DNA of 64,000 nucleotides from Dehalococcoidia bacterium (GTDB taxonomy: Bacteria; Chloroflexota; Dehalococcoidia; Tepidiformales; Tepidiformaceae), in the NCBI GenBank assembly GCA_022824925.1, contig JAJDYW010000034.1, forward strand, positions 24,402-88,401. Reading direction: 5' to 3'. The position numbers were made by a program, and so were the translations under genes. How positions within the stretch are numbered: the first letter of the stretch is position 1; each line of letters begins with the position of its first letter. Shown piece by piece: positions 57,492 through 64,000 of this stretch. Below the pieces are notes generated by a model. It ran no database searches. It was not told where the DNA came from and saw nothing but the letters and a program-made list of their open reading frames with translations.

Positions 57492-58694
57492 TCAGGCCCC
57501 GTACTTCTGCAGGCGGCCGGCGTGGGCCATCGCGAGCGGCATGGCCTCGACGGCGGGGAAGATGCCGAGGCTTCCCCCCAGGCACTCGCGCTCGGTGAAG
57601 TGCTGCACGGTTCCCCCGCGCGTGAACGGGGAGTTGAGGAGGAAGGGCACGGGGTGCCACGAGTGGGCGGCCATGAGCGCGGGCGTCGAGTGGTCCCCGG
57701 CGATCATGAGGACGTCGGCGCCGAGGTCGGTGAGCCCGGGCAGGTAGGTATCGAACTCCTCGAGGGCGCGCACCTTGGCGGGGAAGTCGCCGTCCTCGCC
57801 CGCGGCGTCGGTCGTCTTGTAGTGGATGAAGAAGTAGTCGAACTCGTCCCAGCGTTCGCGGGCGACGGCGATCTGCTCCTCCATGCCGCCGGGGCAGGCA
57901 AGCGCCCGCATCCCGGCGAGCCTGGCGAGACCCCGGTACATCGGGTACACCGCGAGGGCGGCCGCACGCAGCCCCCAGACGTCCTCGATCTGGGGGAGGG
58001 AGGGGTAGGTGGCAAAGCCGCGAAGGGTGAGGCCGTTCGCGGCTTCCTCGTCCGCCAGCACGTCACGGGCCTTCGCGACGAACTCGTTGACGAGCGCCGC
58101 CGTGCGCTCGCCGGCGGGGTCCTCGCCCCTGGCCGGCACGGGCGGAACGCCCTCACGCTGGGGATCGGTGGTGGAGACGTTCTCGCCGAGGCCGGGGGCG
58201 CGCAGTACGAGGACGAACCGGTGCTCGCGCACGGGCTCGATGAAGACCTCGGCGCCCTCGAGCTCAATGCTCCGCAGGCGTTCGACTATGGCCGCCGAGA
58301 GCCCGCTGGCGATACGCCCGGCGCGGCGGTCGCTGATGTTCCCGTCCGCGTCGAGCGTGCAGAAGTTGCCTCGCGCGGCCACGTCGTCGGGCCCGAGCTC
58401 GAAGTCGATGCCGACCGCCTCAAGGACGCCGCGGCCGATGTCGAAGCGGTAAGGGTCGTAGCCGAAGAGGGAGAGGTGGCCGGGGCCGCTGCCGGGGGTG
58501 ATGCCCACACCCACGGGCGTGGTGAGACCCACGTCGGAAGTCTCGGTGAGACGGTCGAGGTTCGGGGTGTCGGCCTGCTCCAGCTCGCTCCGCTCCGTCT
58601 CGGGCGGGGCGAGGCCGCCGAGACCGTCGAGCACGCACAGGACGACCCGGGAGTCGGCGGGCTGGTGCAGCCTCGCGGCAAGATCGAGGTCCAT
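57492..58694 (-). CDS. apgM: Archaeal-type 2,3-bisphosphoglycerate-independent phosphoglycerate mutase
   Basis: LCVLDGLGGLAPPE, ADTPNLDRL, GSGPGHLSLFGYDP, IAGDHSTPALMAAHSWHPVP. Confidence 0.92.
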   Translation of the reverse strand: MDLDLAARLHQPADSRVVLCVLDGLGGLAPPETERSELEQADTPNLDRLTETSDVGLTTPVGVGITPGSGPGHLSLFGYDPYRFDIGRGVLEAVGIDFELGPDDVAARGNFCTLDADGNISDRRAGRIASGLSAAIVERLRSIELEGAEVFIEPVREHRFVLVLRAPGLGENVSTTDPQREGVPPVPARGEDPAGERTAALVNEFVAKARDVLADEEAANGLTLRGFATYPSLPQIEDVWGLRAAALAVYPMYRGLARLAGMRALACPGGMEEQIAVARERWDEFDYFFIHYKTTDAAGEDGDFPAKVRALEEFDTYLPGLTDLGADVLMIAGDHSTPALMAAHSWHPVPFLLNSPFTRGGTVQHFTERECLGGSLGIFPAVEAMPLAMAHAGRLQKYGA

Positions 58695-58733
58695 GGGCGC
58701 GATCCTACGGCCAACGCGCGAGAGGGGCGAAGC

Positions 58734-59930
58734 TCAGGCGTCGAGGAGGGCGGCAACGCCGGGAAGCTCGCGGCCCTCGAGCATCTCGAGGGAGGCGCCC
58801 CCGCCCGTCGAAACGTGGGTGAAGCGCTCCGCGAGGCCGGAGCGGGCGACGACGGCGGCGGTCTCACCGCCACCGACGACGGTCGTGGCGTCGAGCTCGG
58901 CGAGGGCGCGGGCGAGGCCGAAGGAGCCGCCCGCGAACTGCTCGATCTCGAAGACGCCGAGGGGGCCGTTCCAGACGACCGCGGCGACGCCGGCGAGGGC
59001 GCCCTCGAAGGCCGCGAGGGTGGCGGGGCCGACATCGAGGATCATGCGGTCGGGAGGGAAGGCGTCGATGGGGACGGTGTCGGCTTCGGCCTCGGCGGAG
59101 AGCTCGGCGGCGACGACGGCGTCCTCGGGGAGGCTGACGTCGACGCCGGCGGCATCGGCGCGGGCGAGGATGTCGCGGGCCAGGTCGAGGAGGTCGTCCT
59201 CGACGAGGGAGGCGCCGACGTCCACTCCGCTCGCCTTCAGGAACGTGTTCGCCATGCCGCCGCCGACGAGCAGGCGGTCGAGCTTCGGGAGGAGGTGGTC
59301 GATGGCGGCGATCTTGGTGCTGACCTTGGCGCCTCCGACGATCGCGGCGAACGGCCGGGGCGGATCGGCGACGAGCGAGCCGAGGTAGCGAACCTCCTTC
59401 TCCAGCAGCAGTCCGGCCACGCCCGGGAGGAGGGCGGCCACGCCCGCGGTGGAGGCGTGGGCGCGGTGGGCGGCCCCGAAGGCGTCGTTCACGTAGACGG
59501 TGGCGAGGGTGCCGAGGACGGCAGCGAAGATGCGGTCGTTGGCCTCCTCGCCGGCGTGGAAGCGGAGGTTCTCGAGCAGGGCCACCTGGCCCGGCTGCAG
59601 GGCGCGCGCCGCTTCCACCGCGGGCAGGCCGATGCAGTCCTCGGCGAAGGCAACGGGCTGGCCGAGCAGCTCCTCGAGACGGGCGGCCACGGGCGCCAGG
59701 CTGAGGTCGGGGTTGCGCTCCCCCTTCGGCCGGCCGAGGTGCGAGCAGACGAGCACGGAGGCGCCGTTCGCCGTCAGGTACTGGATGGTCGGGAGGGACT
59801 CGCGGATGCGCGTGTCGTCGGCGACCTCGCCGCCGTCGAGGGGCACGTTGAGGTCGGCCCGCAGGAGCACGCGCTCCCCCGCGACGCTGATGTCGCGCAC
59901 AGTCTGCTTGCCGATGCCGCCGGCCGTCAT
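58734..59930 (-). CDS. pgk: Phosphoglycerate kinase
   Basis: RADLNVPLDGGEVADDTRIRESLPTI, LCSHLGRPKG, VNDAFGAAHRAHAST. Confidence 0.97.
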   Translation of the reverse strand: MTAGGIGKQTVRDISVAGERVLLRADLNVPLDGGEVADDTRIRESLPTIQYLTANGASVLVCSHLGRPKGERNPDLSLAPVAARLEELLGQPVAFAEDCIGLPAVEAARALQPGQVALLENLRFHAGEEANDRIFAAVLGTLATVYVNDAFGAAHRAHASTAGVAALLPGVAGLLLEKEVRYLGSLVADPPRPFAAIVGGAKVSTKIAAIDHLLPKLDRLLVGGGMANTFLKASGVDVGASLVEDDLLDLARDILARADAAGVDVSLPEDAVVAAELSAEAEADTVPIDAFPPDRMILDVGPATLAAFEGALAGVAAVVWNGPLGVFEIEQFAGGSFGLARALAELDATTVVGGGETAAVVARSGLAERFTHVSTGGGASLEMLEGRELPGVAALLDA

Positions 59931-60592
59931 CCATTCACCCCCGCGCGCCGCAGAACCTCGATGTGGTCGAGGCCGAGGTGTCCGGCGATGGTGGCCGCCG
60001 GCAGCGCGCCCTCGCGAAGGATACGGGGCGGGGTGGAGCTGCAGTCGATGACGGTAGAGTCGAGGCCGTGGGAGGTGGGGCCGCCGTCGAGGGCGGCCGC
60101 GCAGCGCTCGCCGAGGCTCGCCAGCGCCTGCCCGCAGGTGACGGGGCTGGGCTGGCCGTGGCCGTTGGCGCTGGAGGCGGCGAGCGGCGCGCCGAGGGCA
60201 TCGAGCACGGCCTGCAGGGTCGGGACCGGGGGCATGCGCACGCCGACCGTGGCGCCGCCGGCGAGCGCGGGGCTCGACCAGCCCCCGGCGGCGGGCGTGA
60301 TGATGGTCCAGGGGCCGGGACCGAGTGCGTCGACGAGGCGGGCGGCGTCGCCGCTGAGGCGCGCGTACGGCGCCAGCGACGCGCGGTCGGCGGGGAAGAG
60401 GAGCTGGAGGGGCTCGTCCGGGCTCTTCCCCTTGGCCTCGTAGAGGGCGCGCACGGCGTCGTCGCGGCGCACATCGGCGGCGACGCCGTAGACGGTGTCG
60501 GTCGGAAGGATGGCGAGGCCGCCGTCGCGCAGCGCAGCCACCGTCTGGGCGATGGACTCGGGCGAAGGTTCAGAAGCGGCGGGGAAGGGCAT
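59927..60592 (-). CDS. tsaC: L-threonylcarbamoyladenylate synthase (TsaC/Sua5)
   Basis: AILPTDTVYGVAADVRRDDAVRALYEAKGKSPDEPLQLLF; SSANGHGQPSP. Confidence 0.95.
   Translation of the reverse strand: MPFPAASEPSPESIAQTVAALRDGGLAILPTDTVYGVAADVRRDDAVRALYEAKGKSPDEPLQLLFPADRASLAPYARLSGDAARLVDALGPGPWTIITPAAGGWSSPALAGGATVGVRMPPVPTLQAVLDALGAPLAASSANGHGQPSPVTCGQALASLGERCAAALDGGPTSHGLDSTVIDCSSTPPRILREGALPAATIAGHLGLDHIEVLRRAGVNG
60565..60592. repeat. Left copy of 28-bp direct repeat (overlaps tsaC start) flanking retropepsin gene
   Basis: AAGGTTCAGAAGCGGCGGGGAAGGGCAT; 26/28 identical to 61141-61168. Confidence 0.85.
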
Positions 60593-60630
60593 ACGAGTTC
60601 AGCACGGAGTCTCTTGCGGGCCGCGAATTC

Positions 60631-61017
60631 TCACGCGGATGCGCCGAATGGAAAACCCCTGACGCCGACCAGGAGCTTGGGGGACTCGACAAGCTGGTGG
60701 TTCGTGGTGTCGGGAACCAGGCCGAGCGACTGAAGCGAGGTCGCGCCAAGCAACCACGTGCCTTCGTCCCCGAAGATTACCGGCGACGTTCGCTCGCGAT
60801 CGCCAACGTTGAAGCGGGCTTCTCCAATCGCGTAGCGCTTCGACTCGTTGCTGGCCAGGGTGAACTCATCCTCGCTGTCGGGGGTGATGCCAAGTACGGC
60901 CAGGAAGGAGGCGGGAAGCACGGAGAAGGTGGCTCCCGTGTCGACGAGCATGATGGCCTTGTGGAACACGCGATCCTCGGGGTTCGCCACTCTGACCGGT
61001 ACTTCGAACAATCCCAC
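60631..61017 (-). CDS. Clan AA (retropepsin-like) aspartic protease
   Basis: VGLFEVPVRV...MLVDTGATFSVLPASFLAVLGITP...WLLGATSLQSLGLVPD; aligned to 6921 paralogue; longer start (61077) possible. Confidence 0.8.
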   Translation of the reverse strand: MGLFEVPVRVANPEDRVFHKAIMLVDTGATFSVLPASFLAVLGITPDSEDEFTLASNESKRYAIGEARFNVGDRERTSPVIFGDEGTWLLGATSLQSLGLVPDTTNHQLVESPKLLVGVRGFPFGASA

Positions 61018-61077
61018 GGACCTGGCCCCCACGTTCAGTCGCCCCGGGCAACAGCCTCGACCCAACAAGCGTATCAC

Positions 61078-61161
61078 CCGGAGCGGGCGCCACGCCGCAA
61101 GGTTCAGAAGCGGCCGGAACCGGAGCGGGCGCCACGCCGCAAGGTTCAGAAGCGGCGGGAA
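61078..61161. repeat. Two copies of a 42-bp tandem repeat containing the tsaC-start-like segment
   Basis: CCGGAGCGGGCGCCACGCCGCAAGGTTCAGAAGCGGC[C/G]GGAA x2, one mismatch. Confidence 0.9.
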
Positions 61162-61168
61162 CGGGCAT
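61141..61168. repeat. Right copy of 28-bp direct repeat flanking retropepsin gene
   Basis: AAGGTTCAGAAGCGGCGGGAACGGGCAT. Confidence 0.85.
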
Positions 61169-61228
61169 GAAATCGTTGACCAGACTATACAGTTTTGCTA
61201 GCTTCCTCTGACGGAGCGCTGAGCAGAG

Positions 61229-62812
61229 TTGGCCGAGACCCTGACCGAAGCGGAAAGCACGACCGTCTCGCGTTCGCCCCATGCCGCCATCGTCGTCGTC
61301 GACTTTGGTTCGCAGTACAGCATGCTCATCGCGCGGCGCATCCGCGAGCAGAACACCTACTGCGAGGTGCTTCCCTACAACGCCGACGCCTCGGCGCTGG
61401 ACCACCTCGACGTGCGCGGCTTCGTCCTCTCAGGGGGGCCGAACAGCGTCTACGACGAGGGGGCGCCGCACGCCGCGAGCTGGGTGTTCGAGTCGGGCCT
61501 GCCGGTGCTGGGCATCTGCTACGGGATGCAGCTGCTGGCGGAGCAGCTGGGGGGCAAGGTGGGGCCGGGCCGGGAGCGCGAGTTCGGGCCGGCGACGATC
61601 ACGGCCTCGGGGGAGGCACCGCTCCTGGCCGGGCTTCCCGCCGAACTCGACGTCTGGATGAGCCACGGAGACCGCATCGAGGAGCTGCCGCCGGGGTTCA
61701 CGTCGCTGGCGGTCTCGGAGAACTCGCCGGTGGCGGTCATGGCGGATGTGGAGCGGGGGTACTACGGCCTGCAGTTCCACCCCGAGGTAGTGCACACACC
61801 GCGCGGCGGGGAGCTGATCGCGAACTACGTTCGGGACGTGTGCGGGGCGGAGGCGGAATGGACGCCGGGCAATTTCGTCGAGGAAACGGTGGCCGCCATC
61901 CGGGCGCAGGTGGGGGAAGGGCAGGTCATCTGCGGGCTCTCGGGCGGAGTCGACAGCGCCGTGGCGGCGACGCTCGTGCACCGGGCCATCGGCGACCGGC
62001 TGACCTGCATCTTCGTCGACAACGGACTGCTGCGGGCGCGGGAGGCGGAGGAGGTGGTCGACACGTTCGAACGGAACCTGCACATGAACCTGCGCCACGT
62101 CGACGCGAGCGGTCGTTTCCTGGCGGCGCTGGCGGAGGTGACGAACCCGGAGACCAAGCGGATCCGCATCGGGAACACGTTCATCGAGGTGTTCGAGGAG
62201 CAGGCGAAGACGATCGAGGACGCGCGCTTCCTCTGCCAGGGAACGCTCTACCCGGACGTGATCGAGAGCGCCTCGCACGGGGCGGGCTCGGCGCGCATCA
62301 AGAGCCACCACAACGTCGGCGGGTTGCCGGAACGCATGAACCTCGAGCTGGTGGAGCCGCTCCGCTTCCTGTTCAAGGACGAGGTGCGGCGCATCGGGGC
62401 GGAGCTGGGGCTCCCGGACGAGATCCTCTGGCGGCAGCCCTTCCCCGGACCGGGCCTCGCGGTGCGCATCATCGGCGAGGTCACGGAGGAGAAGGTAGCG
62501 GTCCTGCAGGCGGCCGACGCCATCTTCCTGGAGGAGGTACGCGCGTCCGGGCTCTACCGCGACCTCTGGCAGAGCTTCGCGGTGCTCACGGACACGCGCA
62601 CGGTGGGGGTCATGGGCGACTTCCGCACCTACGGGCACGCCGTCGCCCTGCGCGCGGTGGTCGCGGAGGACGCCATGACGGCGGACTGGGCGCGCCTTCC
62701 CTACGACCTCTTGGCGCGCGTCTCGAACCGCATCGTGAACGAGGTCGAGGCCGTCAACCGGGTCGTGCTCGACATCACGAGCAAGCCGCCGGGGACAATC
62801 GAGTGGGAGTGA
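61229..62812 (+). CDS. guaA: GMP synthase (glutamine-hydrolysing)
   Basis: [61 protein letters not shown] start. Confidence 0.97.
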   Translation: MAETLTEAESTTVSRSPHAAIVVVDFGSQYSMLIARRIREQNTYCEVLPYNADASALDHLDVRGFVLSGGPNSVYDEGAPHAASWVFESGLPVLGICYGMQLLAEQLGGKVGPGREREFGPATITASGEAPLLAGLPAELDVWMSHGDRIEELPPGFTSLAVSENSPVAVMADVERGYYGLQFHPEVVHTPRGGELIANYVRDVCGAEAEWTPGNFVEETVAAIRAQVGEGQVICGLSGGVDSAVAATLVHRAIGDRLTCIFVDNGLLRAREAEEVVDTFERNLHMNLRHVDASGRFLAALAEVTNPETKRIRIGNTFIEVFEEQAKTIEDARFLCQGTLYPDVIESASHGAGSARIKSHHNVGGLPERMNLELVEPLRFLFKDEVRRIGAELGLPDEILWRQPFPGPGLAVRIIGEVTEEKVAVLQAADAIFLEEVRASGLYRDLWQSFAVLTDTRTVGVMGDFRTYGHAVALRAVVAEDAMTADWARLPYDLLARVSNRIVNEVEAVNRVVLDITSKPPGTIEWE

Positions 62813-62819
62813 GGGGCTG

Positions 62820-64000
62820 ATGGGCGCGCGCGTACTGCTGGTGGGGCAGGGGGGGCGCGAGCACGCCGTTGCCTGGAAGCTGCGCCAGAGTCCCGGCGTC
62901 GATGCGATTTATGTCGCGCCGGGGAACGGCGGCACCTCCCGGATCGCGACCAACGTCGACGTGGGGCCGCGCGACATCGACGGGCTCGTGCAGGCAGCCT
63001 CCGACCTGAGTATCGACTTCTACCTGGCGACGATGGACGACCCGCAGCCGTTGGGCCTCGTCGACCGGCTCCGGGAGCGCGGGCTGCCCTGCTACGGGCC
63101 GACCTCGGCGGCGGCCCAGATCGAGGCGAGCAAGGCGTGGTCGAAGCAGTTCATGGTCGACCACGGCATCCGCACAGCCACGCACCGGACATTCGCCGAG
63201 CACGGCGAAGCCGTCGCCTACGTCGAGTCGCTACCGGACGGGCCGCTGGTCGTGAAGGCGAGCGGGCTCGCGGCGGGGAAAGGCGCGCTCGTGTGCGACG
63301 ACCGCGAGCGCGCCCTGGCGGCGCTCGACGCGATCATGGTGAAGCGCGAGTTCGGCGCGGCCGGCGACCAGGTGGTGGTCGAGGAGCGGCTGCGGGGCTG
63401 GGAGACGAGCGCCCACGCCATCTGCGACGGCGAGACGGCGGTGATGACGCCCTCGTCCACGGACTACAAGCGGGCGCTCACGGGAGGGTTGGGGCTGAAC
63501 ACCGGGGGCATGGGCGCCTACAGCCCGAGCGCGGACGTGACGCCGGAGATGAACGCGGCGATCGACCGGGACATTGTCCAGCCGACGATCGCGGGGATGG
63601 CAGCGGCGGGGCGGCCGTTCAACGGCACGCTCTACCCGGGCCTGATGGTCACGGAGGCGGGGAACTACGTGCTCGAGTACAACGCGCGGCTGGGCGACCC
63701 CGAGGCGCAGATCCTGATGCCCAGGCTTGAGAGCGACTTCTTCACCATCTGCGCGGCGGCGGCGGCGGGCGAGCTGGCCTCGGTCGATGTCGAGTGGTCG
63801 GACGAGCCGGCGGTCGGGGTGGTCCTGGCGAGCGGGGGGTACCCGGAGTCGTACACGACAGGGCACCTGATCGAGGGACTGGGCGATGTCGATGACGACG
63901 TCCAGGTGTTCCACGCGGGAACGAAGCAGACGCCGGAAGGGGTCGTCACGAACGGGGGGCGCGTGTTGACGGTCACCGCGCGCGGGCCGACGCTCGCGGC
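62820..64000 (+). CDS. purD: Phosphoribosylamine-glycine ligase, 3' truncated by window edge
   Basis: VLLVGQGGREHAVAWKLRQSPGV, VVKASGLAAGKGALV, GGLGLNTGGMGAYSP; frame open to window end. Confidence 0.94.
   Translation, partial: MGARVLLVGQGGREHAVAWKLRQSPGVDAIYVAPGNGGTSRIATNVDVGPRDIDGLVQAASDLSIDFYLATMDDPQPLGLVDRLRERGLPCYGPTSAAAQIEASKAWSKQFMVDHGIRTATHRTFAEHGEAVAYVESLPDGPLVVKASGLAAGKGALVCDDRERALAALDAIMVKREFGAAGDQVVVEERLRGWETSAHAICDGETAVMTPSSTDYKRALTGGLGLNTGGMGAYSPSADVTPEMNAAIDRDIVQPTIAGMAAAGRPFNGTLYPGLMVTEAGNYVLEYNARLGDPEAQILMPRLESDFFTICAAAAAGELASVDVEWSDEPAVGVVLASGGYPESYTTGHLIEGLGDVDDDVQVFHAGTKQTPEGVVTNGGRVLTVTARGPTLA

Noticed and set aside
61078-61161. Possible CRISPR repeat
   Set aside because: Only two adjacent 42-bp units with no spacers; a tandem duplication
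61176-61204. guaA promoter TTGACC-N17-TAGCTT
   Set aside because: -35 good but -10 matches poorly; not reported as a feature
60866-61405. Minus ORF of 179 aa spanning the 42-bp repeats
   Set aside because: Overlaps both guaA start and the retropepsin gene in another frame; best explained as remnant/duplicated tsaC 5' sequence rather than a gene

Overview
This is a 64-kb window of very GC-rich bacterial chromosome, almost wall to wall with genes. Gene content (Suf operon without IscS/U, F420/LLM-type oxidoreductases, a C-H-H...C-x2-C zinc-ribbon microprotein, TANNNT leaderless starts) suggests a Chloroflexota/Dehalococcoidia-like organism. That assignment is an inference, not shown by any marker comparison. 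Core blocks: an apparent rluB-cmk fusion followed by plsC and DUF512; ferredoxin, mocA-like NTase, gap; ffh-rpsP-khpA-rimM; tRNA-Ala(CGC); an acyl-CoA carboxyltransferase / 5S-like / biotin-carrier cluster; a bacterial DUF3524 (GTDC1/QTMAN-like) glycosyltransferase; a complete sufR-C-B-D-S-U-T locus followed by fur and glcDEF; mfd; tsaC-pgk-apgM-tpiA-miaA-dapF on the minus strand; guaA and a truncated purD. The accessory part (about 32-54 kb) holds LLM flavin oxidoreductases, SDRs, a Rieske oxygenase, a CoA-transferase, tandemly triplicated DinB-like genes and two small two-gene toxin-antitoxin-like modules. The items I find most interesting are: (i) a DUF6932-like minimal nucleotidyltransferase + XRE-HTH cassette whose -10 box sits inside a perfect inverted repeat; (ii) a BrnT/BrnA-like pair with operator-like dyads; (iii) a retropepsin-like gene flanked by a 28-bp direct repeat of the tsaC 5' end; (iv) the RluB-Cmk fusion; (v) a recurrent leaderless promoter architecture; (vi) a possible CTG start for rimM. 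No CRISPR array, rRNA operon, insertion sequence, prophage or recognised multi-gene defence island was seen. Homology statements come from recognising motifs by eye; no search was run.
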